A DNA stretch of 64,000 nucleotides, from contig DATBHG010000087.1 of assembly GCA_036557665.1 (NCBI GenBank), positions 1 to 64,000 on the forward strand, in the 5' to 3' direction. Positions 45,716 through 54,977 of this stretch are shown piece after piece (position 1 is the first letter of the stretch; each line of letters opens with the position of its first letter). A model generated the notes under the pieces. It searched no databases, was not told the DNA's origin, and was given only the letters and a program-made list of their open reading frames with translations. The position numbers and the translations under genes are program-made. Source of the stretch: VAZQ01 sp036557665. Lineage in GTDB: Bacteria > Pseudomonadota > Alphaproteobacteria > Rhizobiales > Xanthobacteraceae.

Positions 45716-45880
45716 GGCTATCGCCGCGGGAGAGATCGGCTTGTGCCGGCGCCGAAGGAGCAACCGCCCCGGAAACTCTCAGGCAGACGAACCCGGCATA
45801 GCGCAGGAGACTCTGGAAAGAGGCGTGTGACACGCCCGCCGACGGGATAACGTTCTCAGGCAAAAAGACAGAGGGGGCAC
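45716..45880 (+). ncRNA. tandem glycine riboswitch upstream of gcvT
   Basis: Two consecutive glycine aptamers can be read. The first contains CGGGAGAGA, GCCGAAGGAGCAACC and GGAAACTCTCAGGCA (up to 45785). The second contains AGGAGACTCTGGAAAGAGGC, a variable stem, CGACGGGATAAC and GTTCTCAGGCAAAAAGACAG (up to ~45871). The repeated CTCTCAGGCA / TTCTCAGGCAAAA cores and linker length match the family. It precedes gcvT by about 40 bases and should turn on the operon when glycine is abundant. Confidence 0.93.
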
Positions 45881-45914
45881 CAGCGGTCGACCAAGGTCGA
45901 TTGGAGGTGCTCCG

Positions 45915-47075
45915 ATGTCGCTTCAGCCTTCCCCCGCCGGCCCGCCATTGCGGCGCACGCCGCTTTATTCCCTGCATCGGGAGCTCGGCGCGCGTTTCGT
46001 CCCGTTCGCCGGCTACGAGATGCCGGTCCAGTTCCCCACGGGCATACTGAAAGAGCACCTTCACACCCGCGCCGCGGCAGGCCTGTTCGACGTATCGCAT
46101 ATGGGCCAGCTTGCGATTTATGCGCGCCGCTCCCCCGAGGACGCCGCGCTTGCGCTCGAAAGTCTGATGCCCATTGACGTCCTGGGTCTCGAGCCTGGGC
46201 GCCAGCGCTACGGCTTCTTCACCAATGCCTCGGGCGGCATCCTCGACGACTGCATGGTCGCCAATTCCGGCGAGCATTTTTTGCTTGTCGTCAATGCCGC
46301 GTGCAAGCGGGCGGACGAGGCGCACCTTCGCGCAACGCTGTCCGGGCGCTGCATCATCGAGCGCCGGGACGCGCGCGCGCTGCTCGCACTGCAGGGGCCG
46401 CTGGCGGAGAGCGTGCTTGCCGGATTTGCTCCCGCTGTCGCCGGCATGCGCTTCATGGACGTGCGGCACGAAACCATCACCGGCGCTGACTGCATCGTCT
46501 CGCGCTCCGGCTATACCGGCGAGGACGGATTCGAGATCAGCATTCCTTCGGCGCAAGCGGAGGCATTTGCACGCAAGCTCCTGGAGGACCGCCGCGTGGC
46601 GCCGATCGGGCTCGGCGCGCGCGACAGCCTGCGCCTCGAAGCGGGCCTGTGCCTCTACGGCTCCGATCTCGATGCAAGCACCACGCCGGTCGAGGCGGGC
46701 CTGGAATGGGCGATCCAGAAAAGCCGGCGCTCGGGCGGCGCTCGCGCCGGCGGCTTTCCCGGCAGCGAGCCGATCCTGCATGAGCTCGCCCGCGGAAGCG
46801 CGCGCCGGCGCGTCGGCCTGCGCTCGCAGGAGCGAACGCCCGTGCGCGGCGGGAGCAAGCTTTACGGTGGCGCGCAGGACCAGACTCCGCTCGGATGCGT
46901 GACCTCCGGCGGCTTCGGCCCGAGCGTCAATTCGCCCGTCGCCATGGGCTATGTGCCGCGCGCAGCGTCCGCGCCCGGTACCGTGGTCTTCGCAGACGTC
47001 AGGGGAAAACGCGTGCCCGTAGACGTCACCGAGCTGCCTTTCGTCAGTCTCGACTACAAGCGTCGGCAATCGTAG
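45915..47075 (+). CDS. gcvT: glycine cleavage system T protein (aminomethyltransferase)
   Basis: A 386-residue folate-dependent aminomethyltransferase. It shows RFVPFAGYEMPVQF near the start, GLFDVSHMGQLAI, NASGGILDDCMV, SRSGYTGEDGFEI (folate and lipoyl-arm contacts) and LGARDSLRLEAGLCLYGSDL. It releases ammonia and transfers the methylene group to tetrahydrofolate. It is the first gene behind the glycine riboswitch. Its TAG stop (47073-47075) is part of a palindromic repeat that separates it from gcvH. GGAGG precedes ATG at 45915. Confidence 0.96.
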   Translation: MSLQPSPAGPPLRRTPLYSLHRELGARFVPFAGYEMPVQFPTGILKEHLHTRAAAGLFDVSHMGQLAIYARRSPEDAALALESLMPIDVLGLEPGRQRYGFFTNASGGILDDCMVANSGEHFLLVVNAACKRADEAHLRATLSGRCIIERRDARALLALQGPLAESVLAGFAPAVAGMRFMDVRHETITGADCIVSRSGYTGEDGFEISIPSAQAEAFARKLLEDRRVAPIGLGARDSLRLEAGLCLYGSDLDASTTPVEAGLEWAIQKSRRSGGARAGGFPGSEPILHELARGSARRRVGLRSQERTPVRGGSKLYGGAQDQTPLGCVTSGGFGPSVNSPVAMGYVPRAASAPGTVVFADVRGKRVPVDVTELPFVSLDYKRRQS

Positions 47076-47100
47076 GGGCGGGTTTCAAACCCGCCCCTGC
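47072..47100. repeat. GTAGGGGCGGGTTT palindromic repeat, copy 3
   Basis: Runs from GTAG to CCCCTGC with the centre TTTCAAA. Its TAG at 47073-47075 is the stop codon of gcvT. It is inside the gcv operon, so the mRNA carries the hairpin between gcvT and gcvH. Confidence 0.92.
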
Positions 47101-47133
47101 ATGCAGGCGGACCGGAGTGAAATGGAGCATGAG

Positions 47134-47496
47134 ATGCTGAGATTCACCGAGGACCACGAGTGGGTGCGCATCGACGGCGACGTTGCCACGGTGGGGATCA
47201 CGCCGTTCGCGCAGGAGCAGCTGGGGGATCTCGTATTCGTGGAAGTGCCGGAGGCGGGGCGCGCCGTGGAGCGCGGCGCCGCGGCGGCGGTGGTCGAATC
47301 AGTGAAGGCCGCCTCCGATGTGTATGCCCCGATCAGCGGCGAGGTGATCGAAGGCAATGCGGAGACCGTGAAGGAGCCGAGCCTGGTCAATTCCGATCCC
47401 ATGGGAAAGGGCTGGCTGTTCAAGCTGCGGATCAAAAATGCTGCCGAGATCGACACGCTCATGGGCGAGGATGCGTATCAGCAGCTCACCGGCTGA
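47134..47496 (+). CDS. gcvH: glycine cleavage system H protein
   Basis: A 120-residue lipoyl carrier. FTEDHEWVRIDGDVATVGIT starts the fold, and the lipoylated lysine is Lys58 in VESVKAASDVYAP. It shuttles the aminomethyl intermediate between P, T and L proteins. ATG at 47134 with GGAG six bases upstream gives the usual N-terminus; in-frame ATGs at 47101 and 47122 are alternatives, the first lying just after the palindromic repeat. Confidence 0.95.
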   Translation: MLRFTEDHEWVRIDGDVATVGITPFAQEQLGDLVFVEVPEAGRAVERGAAAAVVESVKAASDVYAPISGEVIEGNAETVKEPSLVNSDPMGKGWLFKLRIKNAAEIDTLMGEDAYQQLTG

Positions 47497-47573
47497 TGGT
47501 TCGGCTGCGTCGTCACGGCCGGACGTGACGGTGCAAACGATGACGCTGCAGGTTTCAACAGGTTCTGGCGACG

Positions 47574-50498
47574 ATGCGCGATAGAACTTTTGTCCAGGTG
47601 CTCGAAGAGAACGGATTTGCCGCGCGTCACATCGGAGTGTCCGCTGCCGACCTCCCTGAGATGCTCAACGCAATCGGAGCAGCGAGCCTCGATCAACTGA
47701 TCGCGGAGACGGTTCCAAAGGACCTCCGGCAGCGCGAAGCCCTCGATCTCGGCGGGGCGCTCTCCGAGCACGAGGCCTTGCACAAGCTGCGCTCCATTGC
47801 CGGCAAGAACAAGGTGCTGATCTCGATGATCGGTCAGGGATACTACGGCACGATCACGCCCGCCGTGATCGCGCGCAACATTCTGGACAATCCGGCGTGG
47901 TACACGGCCTACACGCCGTATCAATCCGAGATCAGCCAGGGCCGGCTCGAGGCCCTGCTCAATTTTCAGACGATGATCGCGGATCTCACCGGTCTCGAGA
48001 TCGCCAATGCGTCGCTGCTCGACGAGGCCACCGCCGCGGCCGAGGCGATGGCCATGGCGCGGCGCGTGGCGCGCTCGCAGGGGCAGGCTTTCTTCGTCGA
48101 TCGCGATTGCCTGCCGCAAACCATTGCGGTGGTGCGCACCCGCGCCGCGCCGCTGGGCTGGCGCATCATCGTGGGCGATCCGTTCATCGATCTCGATCCG
48201 AACGCGGTATTCGGGGCGCTGTTGCAGTATCCCGGATGCTCCGGGGAAATCCGCGATTTCCGGCCGGCAATTGCTGCCCTGCATTCCGCGGCTGCGGTTG
48301 CGGTGATGGCGGCCGATCCCCTGGCGCTCACCCTGATAACTCCGCCCGGCGAGCTTGGCGCCGACATCGCGGTCGGCTCGACCCAGCGCTTCGGTGTGCC
48401 GATGGGCTACGGCGGACCGCACGCGGCCTACATCGCAACGCGGCCGGCATATCAGCGCTCGCTGCCCGGCCGGCTGGTCGGAGTGTCGGTGGACAGCCGC
48501 GGGCGTCCCGCTTACCGGCTCGCGCTGCAGACGCGCGAGCAGCACATCCGCCGGGAGAAAGCGACCTCGAACATCTGCACCGCCCAGGTCCTGCTCGCGG
48601 TGATGGCCTCCATGTACGCGGTCTATCATGGGCCGGAAGGACTGAAAAAAATTGCGCGGCGCGTGCACCACAGCGCGTCGACACTGGCCGGCGGATTGAA
48701 GGCGCTGGGCTGGACGGTCGCACCGGGGCATTTCTTCGACACCATCACGGTAGGCGTGGGCGAGCGTCAGGATCAGATCCAAAGACGCGCGGTCGAAAAC
48801 GGAATCAATCTGCGCCGTATCGCCACCACGGACGGTGAGCGTTGCATCGGCATGAGCTGCGATGAGACGACCACTCCTGCCGTGATCGAGGCGGTCTGGC
48901 GCTCGTTCGGGAGCTTTGCCGGGGGGCGCGCGGCTGCGGAAATCTCCTGCGCGAGTCTCGCACGGCAAGACTTCGATGCGCTGCCGGCGGCATTGCAACG
49001 GCAGAGCGCGTTTCTCACACATCCCGTTTTTCATCGGCATCGCTCCGAGACCGAGATGCTGCGCTACATGCGCCGTCTTGCCGGTCGCGATCTCGCGCTC
49101 GACCGCAGCATGATTCCCCTGGGCTCCTGCACCATGAAGCTCAATGCGACCGCCGAGATGATCCCGCTCAGCTGGCCGGAATTTTCCGGGCTGCATCCCT
49201 TCGCACCGGCGGACCAGGCGCAAGGCTATGCGGAGATGATTGCCGATCTCTCGGCCAAGCTCTGCGCGATCACCGGCTTCGATGCGGTCTCCTTGCAGCC
49301 CAACTCCGGCGCGCAGGGCGAATATGCAGGGCTCCTTGCCATTCGCGCGTATCACAGCAGCAAGGGGGAGCCACAGCGCAACGTATGTCTCATCCCGTCA
49401 TCCGCCCACGGCACCAATCCGGCGTCCGCGCACATGGCCGGCATGGAGGTCGTGGTCGTGGGCTGCAACGCGCGCGGTGACGTGGATCTCGCCGACCTGC
49501 GCGCCAAGGCCGAGAAGCACACCCAAAATCTGGCCGTGCTGATGATCACCTACCCGTCGACGCACGGGGTGTTCGAGCCGCAGATCCGCGCGATGTGCGA
49601 TATCGTGCACCGGTGCGGGGGACAGGTTTATCTCGACGGCGCCAATCTCAACGCACAGGTCGGACTGGCGCGGCCGGGCGACTACGGCGCGGACGTGAGC
49701 CATATCAACCTGCACAAGACTTTCTGCATCCCCCATGGCGGCGGCGGGCCGGGGGTCGGCCCGATCGGCGTGAAGGTGCATCTTGTCCCGTTCCTGCCGG
49801 GGCGCGGCGACGCATCCGCCGAGGATAGGGGCGGCGGCCCGGCGCGAGTGGGGCCGGTAGCGGCGGCGCCGTTCGGCTCGGCCTCGATCCTCTCCATCTC
49901 CTGGATGTACATCGCGCTGATGGGGGGCGAAGGGCTTACCGCTGCAACGGCAGCGGCAATCCTCAATGCCAACTACATTGCTGCCCGGCTCGAGCCGCAC
50001 TATCCCCTGCTCTTCACCGGCGCGCACGGTCGCGTCGCGCACGAGTGCATCCTCGATACGCGCCCGCTCAAAGAGGCCGCGGGCGTGTCGGTCGAGGACA
50101 TTGCGAAGCGGCTGATCGATTACGGCTTTCACGCGCCGACCATGAGCTTTCCCGTTGCCGGCACGTTGATGATCGAGCCGACGGAATCGGAGTCGAGGAG
50201 CGAGCTGGATCGGTTCTGCGACGCGATGATCTCCATCCGCAACGAGATCCGGGCAATCGAGGACGGGAGAATGCCGCGCGAGAGCAACCCGCTGCGCAAC
50301 GCGCCGCATTCGGTCCTGGATCTTGCGGACGAGAAATGGGACCGACCCTACACCCGGGCGCAAGCCTGCTTCCCCGTCCAAGCGCTGGAGGCGGACAAGT
50401 ATTGGTGCCCGGTGAACCGCGTCGACAACGTCTACGGCGACCGCAATCTGTTCTGCTCCTGCCCGCCGGTCGCAGACCTGCAGGAAGCCGCGGAATGA
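47574..50498 (+). CDS. gcvP: glycine dehydrogenase (decarboxylating), P protein
   Basis: A 974-residue full-length single-chain P protein. The N-terminal half has FAARHIGVSAADLPEML and MIGQGYYGTITPAVIARNIL. The catalytic half has MIPLGSCTMKLNATAEM, SSAHGTNPASAHMAGMEVVV and the PLP lysine in DVSHINLHKTFCIPHGGGGPG (around residue 715). It decarboxylates glycine and loads the aminomethyl group on GcvH. It lies 77 bp after gcvH and closes the riboswitch-controlled operon. Confidence 0.97.
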   Translation: MRDRTFVQVLEENGFAARHIGVSAADLPEMLNAIGAASLDQLIAETVPKDLRQREALDLGGALSEHEALHKLRSIAGKNKVLISMIGQGYYGTITPAVIARNILDNPAWYTAYTPYQSEISQGRLEALLNFQTMIADLTGLEIANASLLDEATAAAEAMAMARRVARSQGQAFFVDRDCLPQTIAVVRTRAAPLGWRIIVGDPFIDLDPNAVFGALLQYPGCSGEIRDFRPAIAALHSAAAVAVMAADPLALTLITPPGELGADIAVGSTQRFGVPMGYGGPHAAYIATRPAYQRSLPGRLVGVSVDSRGRPAYRLALQTREQHIRREKATSNICTAQVLLAVMASMYAVYHGPEGLKKIARRVHHSASTLAGGLKALGWTVAPGHFFDTITVGVGERQDQIQRRAVENGINLRRIATTDGERCIGMSCDETTTPAVIEAVWRSFGSFAGGRAAAEISCASLARQDFDALPAALQRQSAFLTHPVFHRHRSETEMLRYMRRLAGRDLALDRSMIPLGSCTMKLNATAEMIPLSWPEFSGLHPFAPADQAQGYAEMIADLSAKLCAITGFDAVSLQPNSGAQGEYAGLLAIRAYHSSKGEPQRNVCLIPSSAHGTNPASAHMAGMEVVVVGCNARGDVDLADLRAKAEKHTQNLAVLMITYPSTHGVFEPQIRAMCDIVHRCGGQVYLDGANLNAQVGLARPGDYGADVSHINLHKTFCIPHGGGGPGVGPIGVKVHLVPFLPGRGDASAEDRGGGPARVGPVAAAPFGSASILSISWMYIALMGGEGLTAATAAAILNANYIAARLEPHYPLLFTGAHGRVAHECILDTRPLKEAAGVSVEDIAKRLIDYGFHAPTMSFPVAGTLMIEPTESESRSELDRFCDAMISIRNEIRAIEDGRMPRESNPLRNAPHSVLDLADEKWDRPYTRAQACFPVQALEADKYWCPVNRVDNVYGDRNLFCSCPPVADLQEAAE

Positions 50499-50670
50499 GC
50501 GCAGTCGGGGCTGCGGCTGGAATGAGAGTGAGCGGGCGGGAGCGCGGCGCCGATAAACCCGATGCTGCGGGGCAATCCCTGGCTCTGGTCGTCGCGGCGG
50601 CCGGCAATTTCGCAGTCTCGGCGCTGGAGCGCCGGAACCGCCGTCGCCCCGCGCCGTTGCAAGCTACGGT

Positions 50671-50832
50671 TTAAAGCACCGCCAGATATTTCAGCAGCGA
50701 GATGATGCCGATGATGATCACGATTGCGCGCACGATCTGCTTGGCGCGCCCGTCGAGCGGCAGCAGGTTGATGAGATAAAGCACGAGAATGATCACCACG
50801 AAGGTGATCAGGATGCCAATCAGAGCACTCAT
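50671..50832 (-). CDS. small membrane protein (Thivi_2564-like)
   Basis: A 53-residue protein with two membrane helices (MSALIGILITFVVIILVLYL and VRAIVIIIGIISLLKYLAVL) separated by a short loop NLLPLDGRAKQI. The arrangement resembles the small Thivi_2564 family of bacterial membrane proteins of unknown function. ATG at 50832 is preceded by AAGGGGCAAACGAA on the coding strand. It lies 17 bp downstream of the metallo-beta-lactamase fusion gene, so the two may be co-transcribed. Confidence 0.75.
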   Translation of the reverse strand: MSALIGILITFVVIILVLYLINLLPLDGRAKQIVRAIVIIIGIISLLKYLAVL

Positions 50833-50849
50833 TTCGTTTGCCCCTTGCG

Positions 50850-52637
50850 TTATCCGCGCTCGAGCTCCTGCACGGCGAGATCGGTCAGATCGTGCAACCG
50901 CGCGAGATCGGCTTCCCCGACCAGGCGAGGCCGCGTATCGATCAGGCACAGCGACCCGATGCAGCTTCCATCCTCCAAAATGAGCGGGGCGCCGGCATAG
51001 AAGCGGATCCGCGGCTCGTTCAGCACCAGCGGGTTGTCGGCAAAACGCGGATCCTTGAAAGTATCGGCCACGATCATCGGTTGGCGCTCGCCGACCACGT
51101 GAGCGCAAAACGAGGAATCCCGCGGAGTCTCCGCGATGTCGAGGCCGTGACGTGATTTGAACCACTGGCGGTCCTCGTCCACCAGGCTGACCAGTGCGAT
51201 CGGGACGTTGAAGAGCGCGGCGGCGATCCGCGTGATCCGGTCAAACCTGTCCTCGAGCGGAGTATCGAGGACGTTGAGCGCGCGCAGCGCGGCTAACCGA
51301 GGCTCCTCGTCCTCCGGGACCACGGCCCGCGTCCAGTGACACGCGGTTCGCAACACCCAGGCGCGTACCTTGGTGCGAATGAAGCTTTCCGAGAAAGGTT
51401 TGATCAGCCAGTCGGTAACCCCCGCCGCCTCCCCGGATGCCGCATCCTGCCGGGAGGCGACGATCACCAACGGCAGCCCGGAATCCTGCCCTTCCATCCG
51501 GATCGCCCGGCATGCGGCCATGCCGTCGATCCGCGGAGGGTCGTGCTCGATGAGGGCAAGCGAGGGCGGATCCTCGCGGACCAGCCGTTCGAGCTCGTGG
51601 ATGTCCGAGGCGAACTGCGGACGCAGTCCCTCGGCCCGGATCGCATTCGATAGCGCGCCGGCGGTAGCGGCATCGGCAATGTGGAGAAGCACCGAGCGTT
51701 CTACCAGCGCCGGCTCAACCGCTGCCGTGGCCGCAAACTGCCGGGGTGCATCCTCGTGCGCAGCGGCGTGTGCCGCTTTGAGATCGACGACCTGCCCCTC
51801 GGCGGCGGCAAAGACCTCGAGCCGTGATCCCGTTTGCAGCTTTGTCCGCGCATCTTCAACGAGATGGTCGAGCGCGGCATCGTCCCTGAAGGGATCGTGG
51901 TGCATGAGGGCAAGCCGCTTCACTCCCGCCTGTTGCGCCAGCCGCAACGCATACTCGATCGAGCTGTGCCCCCAGCCGATCTTGTCCAGATATTCATGCG
52001 CGGTGTACTGCGCGTCGTGGATGAGGAGGTCGGCTCCTCTTATGAATTGGGCATGCCGCAGATCCTGGCCGGTGATCTCGCCTTGTCCGCTTGCCAGCGC
52101 GCGCGCGTAGGGCTCGTGATCGCAGCAATAAACCACGGTGATCCCGTCCGCCTCCAGCCGATAGCCGAAGGTCAACGCGGAATGGTTCAGATACTGGGTT
52201 GAGATCCTGATATCGTCGATGACGAAACTGCCTTCGACCAGATCGTGATAGCGAACCGAGGCCTCGAACTGGTCGAGCGTGACCGGAAAATAGGTGTACT
52301 GCATCTGCCCCGCGAGCGTCTCCCGCAGGGACTGGCCGAGCCCCTTGGGACCATAGAGGTCCCACTTGCTGCCGGCGGCAAACAGCGGAGCAAAAAACGG
52401 GATGCCCTGGATGTGATCCCAATGAGTATGGCTGATCAGCACGTGCCCGTGCAGGCCCGAGCTGCCCGAGCCGATGAGCTTGTGGCCAAGCGGATGCGCG
52501 CCCGTTCCACAATCGAGGACCACGAGCGTTCCGCGCGCGGACCGTATCTCGACGCATGCCGTGTTGCCCCCGTACCGGATGGTGCCCGGTCCAGGGGTGG
52601 CGATCGACCCGCGAGTGCCCCAGAATTCAACGCGCAC
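50850..52637 (-). CDS. metallo-beta-lactamase / pseudo-receiver / GAF fusion protein
   Basis: A 595-residue soluble protein with three domains. Residues 1-280 are a metallo-beta-lactamase fold: VRVEFWGTRGSIATPGPGT, metal motif HTHWDH (70-75), CCDHE and MHHDP. Residues ~315-430 are a receiver-like domain. Lys413 is kept, but the phospho-acceptor position holds Glu364 (LIEHDPPRIDG), exactly 49 residues before the Lys as in ChvI. Residues ~445-590 are a GAF domain. GTG at 52637 with GAGGA upstream fits the family start; ATG at 52712 or 52724 adds unrelated residues. Confidence 0.85.
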   Translation of the reverse strand: MRVEFWGTRGSIATPGPGTIRYGGNTACVEIRSARGTLVVLDCGTGAHPLGHKLIGSGSSGLHGHVLISHTHWDHIQGIPFFAPLFAAGSKWDLYGPKGLGQSLRETLAGQMQYTYFPVTLDQFEASVRYHDLVEGSFVIDDIRISTQYLNHSALTFGYRLEADGITVVYCCDHEPYARALASGQGEITGQDLRHAQFIRGADLLIHDAQYTAHEYLDKIGWGHSSIEYALRLAQQAGVKRLALMHHDPFRDDAALDHLVEDARTKLQTGSRLEVFAAAEGQVVDLKAAHAAAHEDAPRQFAATAAVEPALVERSVLLHIADAATAGALSNAIRAEGLRPQFASDIHELERLVREDPPSLALIEHDPPRIDGMAACRAIRMEGQDSGLPLVIVASRQDAASGEAAGVTDWLIKPFSESFIRTKVRAWVLRTACHWTRAVVPEDEEPRLAALRALNVLDTPLEDRFDRITRIAAALFNVPIALVSLVDEDRQWFKSRHGLDIAETPRDSSFCAHVVGERQPMIVADTFKDPRFADNPLVLNEPRIRFYAGAPLILEDGSCIGSLCLIDTRPRLVGEADLARLHDLTDLAVQELERG

Positions 52638-52767
52638 GCCGTCCTCGGTAGTTGGGCAGCTCCATGCAGGCTGCACGTTTCGCCGGCCTGCCGCAAGACA
52701 TGTGATAAACATGGCGACAGACATGGCCCGGCGGTCGCCTCGCAGCTGCTGGGAGCGGGGATGCCCT

Positions 52768-53466
52768 TCACTCCACCTCGGAAGCTTCCGCGATCATCTT
52801 GCGCAGCCGCGCGGTGTCCGTCAGCACCATGGCACCGCGGCGCTTCTCCAGCAGCCCGGCACGCTCCAGCGCCTTGAGCTCCCGCGTGACCGATTCGCGT
52901 CTTATGCTCACGCGCGCCGCGAGGTCCGCGTGCACCGGCGGCGGTGAGACGAGGGCTTGCGCCGGCTTGGCCGTATCGGGCCGCGACAGGCGCAACAGCT
53001 CGGCATAGATGCGGTGTCGCGCGTCCAGTGTGCTGAACTCGTTGACCCGGTTCGACATGCTGCGCACGTACGACGCCAGCAGCTCGAGCAGCTGGTCGCA
53101 GACGTCGGTATGGGTGTGGACGGCCTTGCGGAAGACCGAGGCGGACATGCGCGCATAGCTCACATCGGTCACGGCAAGTATTCCGGAGGAGCGCGGCTTG
53201 TTGTCGATTGCCGCGATCTCGCCGAAGAACTCGCCGGGGTTGATCTCCCGCAGGAGGACCTCGCGGCCGGGGACCGACTGGATCTTGACCTGCAGCGTTC
53301 CGCTCACGACGAAGAACACGTCGTTGCTGGGATCCTCATAATCGATGACCCAGTGGTTATGCGTGGCGCGATGCCAGGAGCATTGGCTGTCGAGAAGCTC
53401 GATGCTCGCCGGGGTGAGCGAGCGAAACAAGCCGATCCTGGCGAGAGTTTCGATCTTGCGAATCAT
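52768..53466 (-). CDS. Crp/Fnr family transcriptional regulator
   Basis: A 232-residue regulator. The N-terminal cyclic-nucleotide-binding beta-barrel includes VFFVVSGTLQVKIQSVPGRE and INPGEFFGEIAAIDNKPRSS, where PGEFFGE-x8-RS matches the phosphate-binding cassette. The C-terminal helix-turn-helix is LAARVSIRRESVTRELKALE. No Fnr-type N-terminal cysteine cluster exists, so it is Crp-like in ligand class. It is upstream of the metallo-beta-lactamase/GAF gene and 24 bp downstream of the MmgE/PrpD gene on the same strand. Confidence 0.92.
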   Translation of the reverse strand: MIRKIETLARIGLFRSLTPASIELLDSQCSWHRATHNHWVIDYEDPSNDVFFVVSGTLQVKIQSVPGREVLLREINPGEFFGEIAAIDNKPRSSGILAVTDVSYARMSASVFRKAVHTHTDVCDQLLELLASYVRSMSNRVNEFSTLDARHRIYAELLRLSRPDTAKPAQALVSPPPVHADLAARVSIRRESVTRELKALERAGLLEKRRGAMVLTDTARLRKMIAEASEVE

Positions 53467-53490
53467 TGGGGCCCCGCCCCACAGGCGGTC

Positions 53491-54885
53491 CTATTTTGCC
53501 ATTGCCTCGATCAGCGGCGCAACGTCCTCGCTCTGCTCGATCGACCACAGCCGATCGGCAAGCTCGTCGGCTGCATCCGCGCCGTGAACCGGAGCGACGA
53601 GACCTGCAAACTTTGCCCGCAGCCCCGCGTCGTCGAGCGGCACGATGCGCGAGCCCAGCGCCTCATCGGCCTGGCGCGTGAAGATGCCACGGGCGCTGGT
53701 CACCGTCACCCGCGCCGGCCGCAGCTGCGGATAGAGCTTGTCGATCTCGGGCGGCGCCGAGATGCTGATCTTGCGGGCAATCGCCGCGAATTCCGGACTG
53801 GCGCGCACCGCCGCATCGAAATGCTTGAACTCGATCGCGCGGAATTTGAGCGCGAGTCCGAGCAGATAGGGAAAGCTCAGCTGCGCGCTGGCGAAGTCAT
53901 CCCAGCCGGTCCCGGCATGCTCTGCGGCTATGCGATAGGTCGCGACATCGATCCGCTCGACCTGCTCGGGCGCGAGGTTTTCCTCCCGCAGGATGCCGAT
54001 CAGGGCTTCCACGGCCGGTTGGATATGGCGGCAGCACGGATACGGCTTGATGTAGCAGTCGGTGATGCCGAACGGGACCTTGGGCGGGAGCGCGACGGCG
54101 CGCGGCTTGCGGTCGCGGCCGAAGGCGAAAGCCTGCAGGAAGCCGTCATGCGCCTCGATGACCCCGGGCGGTCCCTCGATTCCCTGCTCGGCGAGGAGCG
54201 CCGCCTGCAGGCCCTCGCGCGACGCATGCCCGGCGTGCAGCCGCTTGATGTCGGCGCCGCCATTGACGAAGGCGAATAGTCCCGCGGCGCTCGAAGCCGC
54301 AATGCCGAGCGCGTTGGCGAGCTGATCGTGGGAGAGACCCCGCAGCTTGCCGGCAGCCATGACCGCACCGAATACGCCCACCGCGGCAGCCGGATGGAAT
54401 CCGCGCTGGCGCAGATCGGGATGGCAGGCGCGGCCGACGGCAATCTCGGCTTCATAGCCCGCGACCAGCGCCTCGATCAGCTTGGCTCCGTCGAGGCGGC
54501 GCTCATAGGCCAGCGCGAGCACCGCCGGCACCACGACGCAGCCCGGATGCACCGAGCCCTGCCGGAAGCCGTCGTCGAGCTCGATGCCGTGGGCGGCGGT
54601 GCCGCCGAGGAAGCTCGCATCCAGAAGGTCGGCGCGGCGTGAACGCCCCGGTACCGGGACCCGGCCCGGCGGGCGAAGTGCCGCGAGCATCGCCTCGGTG
54701 CGGCTGGCGACTTCTCCGCCGGCGCCCGCGATCATGACTCCGACCGTATCGAGCAAATGACGGCGCGCGTAATGGCGCACCTCCTCGCTCAACCCCGCGA
54801 AGCGCAGCTCGCGCACGAAGCTTACGATGGCCTCGCTGGCGCCGAGCGCGGGATGCCGCGGCTCGAAGGCTTCGGCGTGCGACAT
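53491..54885 (-). CDS. MmgE/PrpD family protein
   Basis: A 464-residue protein of the 2-methylcitrate dehydratase superfamily. HLLDTVGVMIAGAGGEVASR, GTAAHGIELDDGF, GFHPAAAVGVFGAVMAAGKL and IKPYPCCRHIQPAVEAL are family landmarks; the last precedes the small C-terminal domain. Members dehydrate or epimerise tricarboxylic and related acids (PrpD, cis-aconitate decarboxylase, iminodisuccinate epimerase). ATG at 54885 has GAGG seven bases upstream; the longer frame starts at TTG. It lies downstream of the acyl-CoA synthetase gene. Confidence 0.9.
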   Translation of the reverse strand: MSHAEAFEPRHPALGASEAIVSFVRELRFAGLSEEVRHYARRHLLDTVGVMIAGAGGEVASRTEAMLAALRPPGRVPVPGRSRRADLLDASFLGGTAAHGIELDDGFRQGSVHPGCVVVPAVLALAYERRLDGAKLIEALVAGYEAEIAVGRACHPDLRQRGFHPAAAVGVFGAVMAAGKLRGLSHDQLANALGIAASSAAGLFAFVNGGADIKRLHAGHASREGLQAALLAEQGIEGPPGVIEAHDGFLQAFAFGRDRKPRAVALPPKVPFGITDCYIKPYPCCRHIQPAVEALIGILREENLAPEQVERIDVATYRIAAEHAGTGWDDFASAQLSFPYLLGLALKFRAIEFKHFDAAVRASPEFAAIARKISISAPPEIDKLYPQLRPARVTVTSARGIFTRQADEALGSRIVPLDDAGLRAKFAGLVAPVHGADAADELADRLWSIEQSEDVAPLIEAMAK

Positions 54886-54977
54886 GGGCAAACCTCATCT
54901 GCGGCGATGGATCATCGCACATTTTTGAACATAGCGCATTCGCCGGGAGCTGGCCGCGTTATCCCTCGCCTCCGTGT

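Noticed and set aside
47478..49355. Minus-strand open frame of 625 codons opposite gcvP
   Set aside because: gcvP is full-length and conserved on the other strand; the shadow has no start context or motifs.
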